A stretch of DNA of 60,920 nucleotides from Lapidilactobacillus mulanensis (lineage in GTDB: Bacteria; Bacillota; Bacilli; Lactobacillales; Lactobacillaceae). Shown here one piece after another: positions 1 to 8,539 of this stretch. The stretch covers positions 1 through 60,920 of the forward strand of contig NZ_RHOW01000010.1 of assembly GCF_003946215.1 (NCBI RefSeq), written 5' to 3'. The position numbers and the translations under genes are program-made. Below the pieces are notes generated by a model. It made no database searches and was not told where the DNA came from. It saw only the letters and a program-made list of their open reading frames with translations. The number at the start of each line of letters is the position of its first letter. Position 1 is the stretch's first letter.

Positions 1-57
1 AGACGACTAACTATACCAATTTATAAGAATAGATCAGTAGTGTTGCACTTGATTTGA
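1..57 (+). pseudogene. possible 3' end of a transposase gene (fragment)
   Basis: The first 18 codons of the window are open in frame 1 and end in SVVLHLI followed by TGA. That ending is reminiscent of the C-termini of some IS30-family transposases of lactobacilli, but 18 residues are too few to prove it. The gene body would lie before the window. Confidence 0.2.
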
Positions 58-71
58 CAATTCGGGAAAAT

Positions 72-143
72 AAAAAAATAGTTAAGCACCACCTCAAAAT
101 CGGATTTCTCCAATTACCGAAGTGTGACTTAACTATATTTTTT
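72..143. repeat. inverted repeat, possible terminator or IS end
   Basis: AAAAATAGTTAAG (about 74-86) is mirrored by CTTAACTATATTTTT (128-142) across a loop of about 40 bases. It lies between the putative transposase tail and the aldo/keto reductase. It could be a long-looped terminator or part of an insertion-sequence end; the loop is longer than usual for a terminator. Confidence 0.3.
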
Positions 144-214
144 CAAGTTGCTTTATTTGATCAAACTCGTTGAAAAACAATATTCGGCTTAATAGCGAAA
201 AGGCTATGGCCGAG

Positions 215-1243
215 TTATTTTTTCTCGTCGATCAGCACTGTGCCCTCTGCGGGATTCTGATCGACTGCCCCAACGATCTCGTGAGGCATGTACAATTCTT
301 CCAAGTAATTAATATCTTCGTCGGTCAACTGAACCGCCAACGCCGCAACCGCATCATCCAAATGCTTGGCCTTCGTGGAACCAACGATCGGCGCTGTGAC
401 ACCCTTTGCCCATTGCCACGCCAAGGCGATCTGCGACATGGAAACGTGATGCTTCTGGGCAATTTCGTCCACGCGGATCACGATGCGTTTATCTTCGGTT
501 TCGGCGCGATCATATTTGCCCATCGCCACTCGATCGGTTTGACTCCGCAGCGTGTTGACTTGCCATTCGCGATGGCTTAAATGACCGGCTGCCAGCGGAC
601 TGTATGGCATCAGTGAAACGTTCATCTGCTTGCAGATCGGAATCAATTCCCGCTCATCCTCACGGTACAACAGATTATAATGATTTTCCATCGTCTGGAA
701 TTGCGCCCAACCATGATCCTTAGCGACTTGCTGCATATTATAAAATTGATAACCATACATTGCTGACGCACCGATTGCGCGCACCTTGCCGGCTTTGACT
801 AAATCGTTGAGGGCCTCCATCGTTTCTTCGATCGGTGTGTCATAATCGAAGCGATGAATGATGTAGAGATCTAAATAATCGGTCCCTAATCGTTTCAAGG
901 TGCCATCAATTTCGCGCATAATTGCAACTCGAGAAAGGCGTCCTGGATTGAAATAAACTTTTGAAGCCAGCACAACTTGATCGCGCGCAACCTGGTTTAC
1001 TTTTAACGCTCGACCTAAATATTCTTCGCTAGTCCCCTTCGAATAAACATTAGCCGTGTCGAAAAAATTAATTCCCAAGCCTAATGCGTGGCGAACGATT
1101 TTTTCACTGTTCTCATAATCAAGCGACCAATCATGCATCGTTCCCGGTTCGCCGAAACTCATCGCGCCAATACAGATTTTCGAAACCTCGAGATCAGTTT
1201 GACCTAACTTCGCGTACTTCATATCTTTATTTTTCAGATCCAT
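215..1243 (-). CDS. aldo/keto reductase
   Basis: This 342-aa protein is a full-length aldo/keto reductase, an NAD(P)H-dependent cytosolic oxidoreductase of the TIM-barrel superfamily. The N-terminal LGQTDLEVSKICIGAMSFG, the DTANVYSKGTSEEYLGRAL segment with the catalytic Asp/Tyr, the Lys in LASKVYF and the His in YIIHRFDYDTPIEE make the catalytic tetrad. The C-terminal GVTAPIVGSTKAKHLDDA segment fits the cofactor-binding region. The substrate cannot be deduced. The first ATG follows an AGGA 13 bases upstream; an internal ATG (MKYAKLG) is possible but has no ribosome site. It is transcribed alone, with a bidirectional terminator behind its promoter region. Confidence 0.9.
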   Translation of the reverse strand: MDLKNKDMKYAKLGQTDLEVSKICIGAMSFGEPGTMHDWSLDYENSEKIVRHALGLGINFFDTANVYSKGTSEEYLGRALKVNQVARDQVVLASKVYFNPGRLSRVAIMREIDGTLKRLGTDYLDLYIIHRFDYDTPIEETMEALNDLVKAGKVRAIGASAMYGYQFYNMQQVAKDHGWAQFQTMENHYNLLYREDERELIPICKQMNVSLMPYSPLAAGHLSHREWQVNTLRSQTDRVAMGKYDRAETEDKRIVIRVDEIAQKHHVSMSQIALAWQWAKGVTAPIVGSTKAKHLDDAVAALAVQLTDEDINYLEELYMPHEIVGAVDQNPAEGTVLIDEKK

Positions 1244-1342
1244 TTCGAGTAATCCTATCTTATTTATTTAAACAATGTCGCTTAAAAAAAATTACGATAT
1301 CCATGTTTATTATGCCATTATTTCGGAAATATTTGAAGAAAT

Positions 1343-1435
1343 ATGAACGGAAATACACAGGCAGAAGAACGCGGCATTAATTTTTCCGCAACCCTCACAA
1401 TGGCGCTGAAAGAAGCACTCGCCAAAAATAAATAA
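1343..1435 (+). pseudogene. remnant of a HicB-type antitoxin (C-terminal ribbon-helix-helix)
   Basis: A 30-codon reading frame ends in GINFSATLTMALKEALAKNK, which resembles the C-terminal DNA-binding region of HicB antitoxins (pattern INFSxxLxxALKExL). No N-terminal HicB domain and no HicA toxin are present, and a stop lies just upstream in frame. I read it as the decayed tail of a lost hicAB locus. Confidence 0.5.
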
Positions 1436-1452
1436 ATTTAGATTTCAAACGC

Positions 1453-1503
1453 AAAAGCAGCCTCGCCATCACTTTTAAAAGTTGATGATGAGGCTGCTTT
1501 TTT
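1453..1503. terminator. bidirectional rho-independent terminator
   Basis: AAAGCAGCCTC pairs with GAGGCTGCTTT, extended by an inner CATCA/TGATG stem, with a T run to the right and an A run to the left. It lies just past the marR stop codon and ends the leftward yhgE-marR transcript. Confidence 0.85.
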
Positions 1504-1518
1504 AGTGGCAAGTCACAT

Positions 1519-1971
1519 TCAATCCTTGTCTTTGCCCAGAATTTCCGTGCTAACTCGGCGCATTAGACGCAAGAGCTCTTGCGCGTCATCTTTGCCGAAC
1601 AAATCAATCCAATAATCGAAGCGCTCGCGGATCGCCTGCTCGATAGCTTGCGTGACTTCTTGGCCTTTTGTCGTCAACCGCAAATATTGTCGGCGTCGAT
1701 CAACGGCATCCCGTTCTTGTGCAATGTAGTCATGCTCCAACATCACGCGTATCTGCCGGGAAATAGCTGCTTTAGTCACGCCACGTTTCAGGGCAACATC
1801 TGACATTGCCACTTGCTGACCGTCGGCAATATCGCGCATGATCAGGAATTGCTCAAATGATAAATTAAATTTTTTTGTCGGCTCCGAAACTAAATCACTA
1901 ATATATTTGAAACCCGACATGTACACATCAATATAATCTTCTAACAAAGCATCATGTGGTTCACTCATCAT
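1519..1971 (-). CDS. MarR-family transcriptional regulator
   Basis: This 150-aa protein has the size and winged-helix layout of MarR regulators: FNLSFEQFLIMRDIADG, the recognition region VTKAAISRQIRVMLEHDYI, then the wing DAVDRRRQYLRLTTKGQEV. Such proteins bind a palindrome as dimers and repress their own operon or a neighbouring transporter. It lies 42 bases downstream of the YhgE/Pip gene on the same strand, so the two form an operon. The palindrome at 4780-4808 in the operon promoter is its most likely operator (inference). The ribosome site is weak (AAAGTGAG). Confidence 0.9.
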   Translation of the reverse strand: MMSEPHDALLEDYIDVYMSGFKYISDLVSEPTKKFNLSFEQFLIMRDIADGQQVAMSDVALKRGVTKAAISRQIRVMLEHDYIAQERDAVDRRRQYLRLTTKGQEVTQAIEQAIRERFDYWIDLFGKDDAQELLRLMRRVSTEILGKDKD

Positions 1972-2013
1972 GAATTACTCACTTTCTTATTCGTCTATAT
2001 TGAGCGTACCATA

Positions 2014-4746
2014 TTATTCTTGATTTAGCGCGCTTAAATGACGCTTTAGGACAAATGGTAAGCTAAAGATCGCCAAGAAAACAAACAGAATGAAAGTGCT
2101 GATCAATGGACTCGTCGCCAAGCCGTTTAAGACATAATTGAGACCATTGAGTAAATAAGTTCCGGGTAAAAACTTCCCGGTAATTTGATAGACTGTGGAT
2201 AACATTGCGTTCGGCAATAACCCACCAGACACGATCAGTTGCACGAATAAAATTGCGATGGTTGCCAAGACACCCAATGTTCCCCACCACCGATCAAAGT
2301 TGAAGACAATCAAGGTGAAGACGGCGCCGCCTAAAATCAACAACAGCAACAGGCTAATTGGATGCGCGACTGCAATTCCCATCCACGTTGTCACCACAAC
2401 GATGCCAACTGCTTGTAAAATCACCGCTAATGTCAGTAGGAGCATTTTTTGTAATCTTGGTTGTGCGTGGAAACGGCGGCTGTAACGATTGAATCCGAGT
2501 TCGATCAACACCGCGCCGATGAATAAGACCATGAAAATGACTAAGGGTGCGAGCACCGATAATAATGGCTTGGATAAATTATCGACCTGCGTTTTATTAA
2601 CGACTGGTGTGACAAACTGATCCACATTGGCCGAGGTGAAATTCAAGTTGCTCACTTGTTGACTGCCATCGGCTAACTTATCGTTCAATGTACCCATGCC
2701 GTCATCTTCAAGCGTCAATCCAGTATCCAATTCACTGGCACCATCGTTCAATTGCGTGACGCCGTCGATCAAAGTGGGCACCTGCGCATCAAGCTGGCCT
2801 AATCCTGTTGCCAATTGCGTTGAGCCATCTGTCAGCTGATCATTATTGGCAACCAACTGATTACTACCACTCGCTAACTCATTAACACCAGCAGTCAGCG
2901 TCGGCACTTGCCCATTGAGTTGGCGCAAACCTGTCGCTAAAGCTGCAGAACCAGAATTCAGTTGGCTGTTATTGGCAACCAATGTTTGACCACCATTAGC
3001 AGCCTGTTGGACACCAGCTGTATAAGTTTTCAAACCGGTAATCAATCCACTGCTACCGTTGAGGCCTGCGCTCACTTGAACCAAGCCATTACGAATCGCA
3101 CCACTGGCTTGAATTGCCCCCATGGTAGTCGTCGTCTGACCCTGTTGCTTGAGACCAACGCTGACTTCGGTGAGTCCAGCCTGTAATGTGGCAATTGCTT
3201 TTTTAGCACCGGCTGTAACGGTTGGCGTGCCATCCGCCAATTTTGCGACAGCGGCTTGTAACGTCTCTAATTGTTTTTGCACATCTTCCATAGGTGCTTT
3301 CGTTTGTGCCAAAGCTGTTCCGGTATTGGTGAGATCGACACCGACATTGGTTGCATCCGCGCCGGCATTTGTTAAGGCGGTTTTACCATCGTTCATGCCT
3401 TTAGTCAACGCGCCCTTTAAGGTGGCTAATTTGATCGCAGCACTTGGATCCGCCGAGAAAATTGCCTTAGAAATTTTGGGATCGGCTAGAATTTCTGAGA
3501 CCTGTGTCGCCGCGTCCCCTGCCGCGGTGAAGCCCGCTCCTGCAGCAGTCAAATCTGTTTTCAACGCGTTCATGTTTCCTGAAACGCTGATCAACGAAGT
3601 TTGCATGCTCGTTAATGCGCCACCAACCGTCGTTAGATCGTTTGTAAGCTGCTGGCTGCCTTCACCATTGACACTATAATTCAAATCAATGACACCTTGA
3701 TTAAGCGCATTTAAACCACTCGTTAACTCATCAATCTGTGGTTGACCAGATGCCAACTGATTATCAATGTTATTAGCAGCATCACTTAATCCTGCATGCA
3801 ATTGCTGACTACCAGTCGTTAATTGATTGATGGCGTCATTAATTTGTTGCGTGCCCCCATTCAAAGCCGCGTTATTACTGGCCAGTGTTGCCAAGCCACT
3901 ATTCAGCTGACTGGTACCAGCCGTGTATGCTTGGATCCCACTGTTTAATTGTGTCCCACCAGCATCTAACTGTGCCACACCAGACGCCAACGGACCCGTC
4001 GCCGATTTTAACGTGCCGATTCCGTTGTTGACCTGACTCACACCAGCCGTATAAGATTTCACACCGGTATTTAAAGCCGTGCTCCCCGTCGCCAATTGCT
4101 TAACGCCTGAGGCAAGTGGTTGGGTCTTGCTGAGTAATTCTGCCAAGCCATTCGTTAGTTGATGACTGCCCGAACTCAATTGCTCAGTCCCCGTTTTTAA
4201 CTGCTGCGTACCAGCATAAGCTTGGCTGACACCATTGCCTAATTCTTTCATCGCGGAAAAAACATTTTCGTTATAAGCCGTTTGCACATTGGTGATCACT
4301 TGCGCGCGCAATTGTTCGGCGACTTGTTCGGTGATCATGTGCGAGGCAAAGTTGTTGTGATCTGACATGGCCACGTCGATTTGACTTGTTTTCGGCTTCG
4401 TATTCAGCGCAGTCGTCGCATTTTTGGAAAAATCCTGCGGCAACGTGACCTTCATCAGATACGTGCCATCTTTAAGACCCGCATTGGCAGCCTTCGCCGA
4501 AACGAAACGCCACGTCACTTGATGATTCTGCGCCAACTTCTTCTGAACGCCACCGCCTAAATCTACCGTCTTGCCTTGAAACTTCGCGGGCTGATCGTTG
4601 TTGACCACCGCTACATTGATCTGGCTGGTACTGACTTCCTGTTCATAAGAGACGAATTTCATTGCGATATATAACAATAGCAAAGGAATAATAACGATCA
4701 AGCTAAGTAATAATAAAATCTTCGAATGCTTTTTCACTGTACTCAT
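2014..4746 (-). CDS. YhgE/Pip-family membrane protein
   Basis: This 910-aa protein has one N-terminal transmembrane helix (about 9-32), a very long extracellular region and a C-terminal bundle of about five helices (about 720-905), with an ABC-2-permease-like arrangement. The extracellular part has many imperfect repeats of the type LNSGxxxYTAGxxQL and ATGLxQLxxQVPTL, as in YhgE/Pip proteins including the lactococcal phage infection protein. Pip serves as a phage receptor in Lactococcus; the role here is unknown. The start follows AAAGGTGG. The MarR regulator downstream probably controls it. The repeats create long spurious reading frames on the opposite strand. Confidence 0.9.
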   Translation of the reverse strand: MSTVKKHSKILLLLSLIVIIPLLLLYIAMKFVSYEQEVSTSQINVAVVNNDQPAKFQGKTVDLGGGVQKKLAQNHQVTWRFVSAKAANAGLKDGTYLMKVTLPQDFSKNATTALNTKPKTSQIDVAMSDHNNFASHMITEQVAEQLRAQVITNVQTAYNENVFSAMKELGNGVSQAYAGTQQLKTGTEQLSSGSHQLTNGLAELLSKTQPLASGVKQLATGSTALNTGVKSYTAGVSQVNNGIGTLKSATGPLASGVAQLDAGGTQLNSGIQAYTAGTSQLNSGLATLASNNAALNGGTQQINDAINQLTTGSQQLHAGLSDAANNIDNQLASGQPQIDELTSGLNALNQGVIDLNYSVNGEGSQQLTNDLTTVGGALTSMQTSLISVSGNMNALKTDLTAAGAGFTAAGDAATQVSEILADPKISKAIFSADPSAAIKLATLKGALTKGMNDGKTALTNAGADATNVGVDLTNTGTALAQTKAPMEDVQKQLETLQAAVAKLADGTPTVTAGAKKAIATLQAGLTEVSVGLKQQGQTTTTMGAIQASGAIRNGLVQVSAGLNGSSGLITGLKTYTAGVQQAANGGQTLVANNSQLNSGSAALATGLRQLNGQVPTLTAGVNELASGSNQLVANNDQLTDGSTQLATGLGQLDAQVPTLIDGVTQLNDGASELDTGLTLEDDGMGTLNDKLADGSQQVSNLNFTSANVDQFVTPVVNKTQVDNLSKPLLSVLAPLVIFMVLFIGAVLIELGFNRYSRRFHAQPRLQKMLLLTLAVILQAVGIVVVTTWMGIAVAHPISLLLLLILGGAVFTLIVFNFDRWWGTLGVLATIAILFVQLIVSGGLLPNAMLSTVYQITGKFLPGTYLLNGLNYVLNGLATSPLISTFILFVFLAIFSLPFVLKRHLSALNQE

Positions 4747-4779
4747 AAATATAGCGCCACCTTTTCCCCAATGATTTAA

Positions 4780-4808
4780 TTAACACGATGAATAGTATAT
4801 GGTGTTAA
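4780..4808. promoter_or_regulatory. candidate MarR operator (palindrome)
   Basis: TTAACAC and GTGTTAA are perfect 7-bp inverted arms separated by 15 bases. The palindrome lies between the -10 box and the ribosome site of the yhgE-marR operon, where a bound repressor would block transcription. That MarR is the ligand is inferred from position. Confidence 0.55.
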
Positions 4809-4816
4809 CTTTTAAA

Positions 4817-4845
4817 AGTATCGCGCACGAGCCAATATTTGTCAA
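4817..4845 (-). promoter_or_regulatory. sigma-A promoter of the yhgE-marR operon
   Basis: On the minus strand TTGACA (4840-4845) is followed after 17 bases by GATACT (4817-4822), about 70 bases before the yhgE start codon. Confidence 0.65.
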
Positions 4846-4889
4846 ATTAATTTTAACTTTAGGAAATAAAATGGCCACTGCTTATGACC

Positions 4890-4920
4890 AAAAAAGCCAC
4901 CCAGATCAGCGAGGTGGCTA
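4890..4920 (-). terminator. rho-independent terminator (minus strand)
   Basis: GCCACC and GGTGGC (4896-4901 and 4913-4918) form a stem followed on the minus strand by six T. It is a second leftward stop after the DUF2785 gene and shields the yhgE promoter. Confidence 0.65.
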
Positions 4921-5050
4921 GACAAATAATATTTAAATTGCGCAAAATCGGACGACCGAAAATAGGCATCTGTTCGCGTGCAGAACTAATGCCACAAAAC
5001 GAATGAACCGTTTATTTCAACAACGCGCCAAGTAATCCACAAGCTACAAA

Positions 5051-5072
5051 AGAAGCGGTCTCCCGCTTCTTT
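5051..5072 (-). terminator. rho-independent terminator of the DUF2785 gene
   Basis: AGAAGCGG and CCGCTTCT form an 8-bp stem with a 4-base loop, flanked by a T run on the minus strand. It starts 25 bases past the DUF2785 stop codon. Confidence 0.75.
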
Positions 5073-5096
5073 GCCGTTTAAACATAAATTTCAGGT

Positions 5097-5900
5097 TCAG
5101 TTGTCATAACCCATTTTGTGAAAATAGTCATCGATGATCGGTCGGGTGATTTCTGCCGCAGCTGGCAATCTGAAGTAGATCGTGCGCACGAACTTTTCGA
5201 AGGCGCTGATGCGATAATAAGTCGCCAAATCGTCATCGTCATATCCGGTCCACAAGATCGTATTCAGATTGTTCAAAAAGTCGGCGAGTTGCGGCAATGA
5301 ACATTTCTCGGCGTTGAACATGCTGACTAGAATATTAGCGAGCCGCTCTTCTTCGTCATCCAAAAACGGCGACTGCATCCGCGCGAAAACACTGCGGACA
5401 GTTTGCAAGGCCGCGTCAACTTCTGCATAATCGGGATGCGCCACAACGGTCGCTAACAAATCACTGCCGTGCGCAATCGCATGTGCCCAACCGTTTTCTG
5501 GTACGTAGCCCCGCCAATCCTGTTCTGTGCGCAAATATTTGTTGGCCGCAGTAAACCAATAATCAAGTTGCTCAGGCGTCATTATTTTTGACGTCGTTTC
5601 TTTTTCTAGGAATAATGCCGCCAACAACGCCGTGAAACTACGTAGAAAAACACGATCATTTTGTGGCTGCTCGATATCTTTGAACAAATTATTTTCCTGC
5701 GTCGTCACCGCGATAATTCTTTTTTGTTGCTCGATAGAAGCAGCGCCCTCGAAGAACCCGCGTCCAAATAACGAATAAACCGTTTGGTCGCGAATCTTTC
5801 CATCGAGATCACCCACGTGTGCTAAAAGCCAGTCGATCTGCGCATCTGTGAGGACCAAATCTTCCTCCTGTTGCGCAAGTTGAATCATCGTATCATCCAT
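5097..5900 (-). CDS. DUF2785 domain protein
   Basis: This 267-aa cytosolic protein carries the DUF2785 hallmark region RGYVPENGWAHAIAHGSDLL, with conserved Trp/His residues in the middle of an all-helical fold. Its biochemical function is unknown. I chose the ATG encoding MDDTMIQL (5898-5900) because a perfect AAGGAGGT lies just before it; a longer frame starting at 5939 has no ribosome site. It stands alone between two terminators. Confidence 0.8.
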   Translation of the reverse strand: MDDTMIQLAQQEEDLVLTDAQIDWLLAHVGDLDGKIRDQTVYSLFGRGFFEGAASIEQQKRIIAVTTQENNLFKDIEQPQNDRVFLRSFTALLAALFLEKETTSKIMTPEQLDYWFTAANKYLRTEQDWRGYVPENGWAHAIAHGSDLLATVVAHPDYAEVDAALQTVRSVFARMQSPFLDDEEERLANILVSMFNAEKCSLPQLADFLNNLNTILWTGYDDDDLATYYRISAFEKFVRTIYFRLPAAAEITRPIIDDYFHKMGYDN

Positions 5901-6021
5901 TTGGCTGCAACCTCCTTGATAAACTTGTCGCGCTGTCATCTTTGATTGAATTATATCTTATTTTGACTTCTGAATGGCGAATTAGACATTCGGCGCACAT
6001 AAATATAATTTATATTTAAAA

Positions 6022-6053
6022 AAACGCGACCAATTTAAAAATTGATCGCGTTT
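6022..6053 (-). terminator. terminator of mazEF
   Basis: AAACGCGA and TCGCGTTT enclose an AATTT/AAATT inner stem about 30 bases after the mazF stop, with T-rich flanks. Confidence 0.65.
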
Positions 6054-6082
6054 AAACTGACTTAACTTTCTTTAGATAAACG

Positions 6083-6451
6083 CTATTCTCCGGCATTAAC
6101 AATATCATTAATGGTTTGGACAGCTTGTGCCAAAACCTTTCTCGGCACCTTTTCAATGAATCGCATGTCGCGTCTTTTGAAATCGAAGGTATGAAATTGC
6201 AAAGGGTTCACAAATCCGCTGACTTTTTGTGATTGTATTTCAATCATCAATCCAGAATCAGTTAAATGATTATTTTCTGCGTGTGTTATTGGACAAACTA
6301 ACGCCAGCCCAGTTAATTCTGCATATTTTTGATTGCTAACGACCAAAGCTGGTCGGTATTTCCTGATCTCGTGGCCTGTGCTAGGATCAAAGTTTATCAG
6401 CACTAAATCACCCTTACCCGGAATGTAACTTTTAACGCCACTCACTGTCAA
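6083..6451 (-). CDS. mazF: MazF/PemK-type mRNA interferase toxin
   Basis: This 122-aa protein matches MazF/PemK endoribonucleases: KGDLVLINFDPSTGHEIRKYRPALVVSN at the N-terminus (beta-barrel core with the catalytic Arg) and VCPITHAE in the central strand. Such toxins cut single-stranded mRNA at short sites and are held inactive by MazE. Its start overlaps the end of mazE by 20 bases, as expected for coupled translation. It is chromosomal and outside the prophage. Confidence 0.9.
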   Translation of the reverse strand: MTVSGVKSYIPGKGDLVLINFDPSTGHEIRKYRPALVVSNQKYAELTGLALVCPITHAENNHLTDSGLMIEIQSQKVSGFVNPLQFHTFDFKRRDMRFIEKVPRKVLAQAVQTINDIVNAGE

Positions 6452-6656
6452 GATCCTCCGCCTCAGTCATGATATCAACTTGTTTAAGATTCTGGTTAAA
6501 CCAGTCCCCCTCAAACGGATTACGATGTTTTGGTTTGAAAACAATTGAACCATCACTATGTTGCTCTGCTTCAAATTCGGTTCCCTTTTCAACCTTAAAT
6601 TCTTTGGGAATCGTTAGAGTCGTTGAATTGCCAACTGTTCTGACTTTCACTTTCAT
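6432..6656 (-). CDS. mazE: MazE-type antitoxin (SpoVT/AbrB fold)
   Basis: The 74-aa protein starts MKVKVRTVGNSTTLTIPKEF, an AbrB/MazE swapped-hairpin DNA-binding motif. Its acidic C-terminal tail (TEAEDLDSEWR) is of the kind that wraps around MazF. The ATG at 6654-6656 is preceded by AAAGGGGCG; a longer frame to 6797 lacks support. The GTATA-N7-TATAC palindrome just upstream suggests autoregulation together with MazF. Confidence 0.85.
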   Translation of the reverse strand: MKVKVRTVGNSTTLTIPKEFKVEKGTEFEAEQHSDGSIVFKPKHRNPFEGDWFNQNLKQVDIMTEAEDLDSEWR

Positions 6657-6673
6657 CAAAGTTCGCCCCTTTC

Positions 6674-6690
6674 GTATATCTTTAGTATAC
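6674..6690. promoter_or_regulatory. candidate mazE operator overlapping the -10 region
   Basis: GTATA and TATAC are inverted arms around 7 bases, upstream of the mazE ribosome site. A minus-strand TATACT -10 box overlaps the right arm. Confidence 0.4.
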
Positions 6691-6831
6691 ACCGTTTTTA
6701 ATAACAGTCTATTTATTTGTTTGATTAGTAGATCATATCGTATGCTTTTATTTTCAAATGATTTTAAAGGCATACAAATTCTGCGAACCAAGTCCACAAA
6801 ATATTTCTACCAAACTTTTTGTATCACGAAG

Positions 6832-6860
6832 TTGCACAATTGCAATACAGAACGTATAAT
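6832..6860 (+). promoter_or_regulatory. promoter with palindrome for the dinJ-yafQ-type pair
   Basis: TTGCAC (6832-6837) is spaced 17 bases from a perfect TATAAT (6855-6860), 27 bases before the start codon. The -35 region is embedded in the palindrome TTGCACAATTGCAA (6832-6845), a plausible autoregulatory operator. Confidence 0.7.
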
Positions 6861-6886
6861 TAAAGTGATAAGGTAGGTGTTCATCC

Positions 6887-7162
6887 ATGGATATTAAAGA
6901 AAAGAAAAGTACCGTGAGTGCGCGTGTTTCAGTCGAATTGAAGGAGAGTGCCGCGCGTGTCGCAAATAGTATGGGTATGGACATGTCAACAGCCATCACA
7001 ATGTTCCTCACACAAATGGTTCGCAAAAATGCCCTGCCATTCACGCCGATCGGTTCTCCGTTAGATGCCGCCATCCAAGAAATCAAAGATGGTCAGAGCA
7101 AGTCGTTTACTAGCATCGAAAGTTTAATGGCCGATTTGAACAGCGACGATGAAAATGATTAA
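6887..7162 (+). CDS. RelB/DinJ-family antitoxin
   Basis: The 91-aa protein has an N-terminal ribbon-helix-helix (STVSARVSVELKESAARVANSMGMDMSTAITMFLTQMV), as in RelB/DinJ antitoxins, and an acidic C-terminus that would clamp the toxin. It overlaps the following toxin gene by 14 bases. It has its own promoter and palindromic operator and diverges from mazEF. Confidence 0.9.
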   Translation: MDIKEKKSTVSARVSVELKESAARVANSMGMDMSTAITMFLTQMVRKNALPFTPIGSPLDAAIQEIKDGQSKSFTSIESLMADLNSDDEND

Positions 7163-7433
7163 AGAAATTGTTCGATCGTCAAAATTTAAACGTCAATACA
7201 AGAAACTCATGAAAAAACATTACGATCAGACACTATTCGAAGATGCCTTGCACGCTCTTGTTTTTCAAGAAACGGCTAAATTAAACACAAAATTTAAGGA
7301 TCATCAGCTCGTCGATCGCGCGGGCATCAGAGAGTTGCACATTTCCGGCGATTGGCTCTTGCTCTACCAAATTGACGGTGAAAAATTAATTTTATATTTA
7401 CTGGAAACAGGCTCACATGATGAACTTTTATGA
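7149..7433 (+). CDS. YafQ/RelE-family mRNA interferase toxin
   Basis: The 94-aa protein is a RelE-superfamily toxin of the YafQ type: SSKFKRQYKKLMKKHYD, DHQLVDRAGIRELHISGDWLLLYQID and a C-terminal LLETGSHDELL with the conserved His of YafQ toxins. The family cleaves mRNA on the ribosome. It is translationally coupled to its antitoxin and followed by a strong terminator. Confidence 0.88.
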   Translation: MKMIKEIVRSSKFKRQYKKLMKKHYDQTLFEDALHALVFQETAKLNTKFKDHQLVDRAGIRELHISGDWLLLYQIDGEKLILYLLETGSHDELL

Positions 7434-7452
7434 AACTGATGTGCACAGATAA

Positions 7453-7497
7453 CAAGAGCCACTTTCTCTATTTGAGAAAGTGGCTCTTTATTTTTTT
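7453..7497. terminator. strong bidirectional terminator
   Basis: AGAGCCACTTTCTC and GAGAAAGTGGCTCT form a 14-bp perfect stem with a 5-base loop and a T run. It separates the toxin gene from the convergent lipoprotein gene. Confidence 0.9.
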
Positions 7498-8539
7498 ATT
7501 GTCTGTAATACGTATGTGGTTGCACACCATTACCCGATTGAATGCCACGAACGAGTTGATCGCGCGTCGTATCCGAATCGTCGGTGTCATACAGCCCTTG
7601 AGCAGCTGGCAGCTTAACATTCTTGGGAACAATCAGAAATGGCTCGAAAGCCGAACCCATGATGCTGGGGTCAAACGTGCCGATGCCGCCTTGAATATAA
7701 CCGACTGTAATCGCGCCAGACGTGATAACTTCTGGATAACCATTATTATCCGCCCCACTCACAACCGCGCCTATAGACGCAGCCACGTGACTTCCAGCAG
7801 GCTTATTCATCGTTTGGTTGGTCACGACGATTGTTTTGCCATCGGTCTCGTTTTTCCAAGTTCCGACCAGACTGGCAAAATTATTCTGGGCGATTTGGCT
7901 GATGTTTAAACTCGTCTGAGTCGTCGTAGCTACTGCTTTAGCGGGGCCTTGCGCAAAGACCTGCGTATAGGAATTATTGCTCGTCCAGATCACAATTAGA
8001 TTTCGATCATTGCCGACCGCACCGATTTCTTCTTTGTTAGCATCGGTCGTGCCTTTCGGATAAAAGCTAACGGACCAGTTGATGGCAACGGACGGATCGG
8101 CCAATGAGGCGGTCAAAACATGATCTTTCGTTTGAAAAATTAAATTTTTCCGGCCATCAGCATCGGTCAAAGTTTGCCCTTGGATACTCATTTGACCATT
8201 GACAATTTTATTTTTAGTCATCGTAATTGGGTCGGTCCCGCCGTCTGTATAATCAATCCCAGTGGCATCATGCCGATTGGCGCCCGTCCGAACTTCAGTC
8301 CAAGTTCCGGCAAGGCTACTGTAATCACCCTTCTGAATTTGGGCAAGGTTCATGATGCCCGCCTTTTTTGTGCTAGTTGCGGTTTTGGCGGTCGCCTTCT
8401 GACTCTTGCTTTTCACAGACTTGCTTGAAACAATCGCTGACTTTGAAGAAGTGTTGCCCTTGGTGTGGCTCGTACACGCCGACAAAGTTAATGCGGCCAT
8501 GATTGTAATCGTCAGTGTGGCTAATTTTTGATGATTCAT
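7496..8539 (-). CDS. lipoprotein with two DUF6287-like repeats
   Basis: The 347-aa protein begins with a lipoprotein signal peptide ending in the lipobox LSAC (Cys at about 22), so it should be membrane-anchored on the cell surface. A Ser/Lys/Thr-rich linker follows. Two related modules come next, each opening with a SLxGTW core: IQKGDYSSLAGTW (about 70) and IAQNNFASLVGTW (about 220). These resemble DUF6287 domains, whose function is unknown. No neighbour explains its role. Confidence 0.75.
   Translation of the reverse strand: MNHQKLATLTITIMAALTLSACTSHTKGNTSSKSAIVSSKSVKSKSQKATAKTATSTKKAGIMNLAQIQKGDYSSLAGTWTEVRTGANRHDATGIDYTDGGTDPITMTKNKIVNGQMSIQGQTLTDADGRKNLIFQTKDHVLTASLADPSVAINWSVSFYPKGTTDANKEEIGAVGNDRNLIVIWTSNNSYTQVFAQGPAKAVATTTQTSLNISQIAQNNFASLVGTWKNETDGKTIVVTNQTMNKPAGSHVAASIGAVVSGADNNGYPEVITSGAITVGYIQGGIGTFDPSIMGSAFEPFLIVPKNVKLPAAQGLYDTDDSDTTRDQLVRGIQSGNGVQPHTYYRQ

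Noticed and set aside
3149-3679. Long + strand frame opposite the YhgE/Pip gene
   Set aside because: It mirrors the repetitive coding sequence of a clear gene; no ribosome site and no plausible protein.
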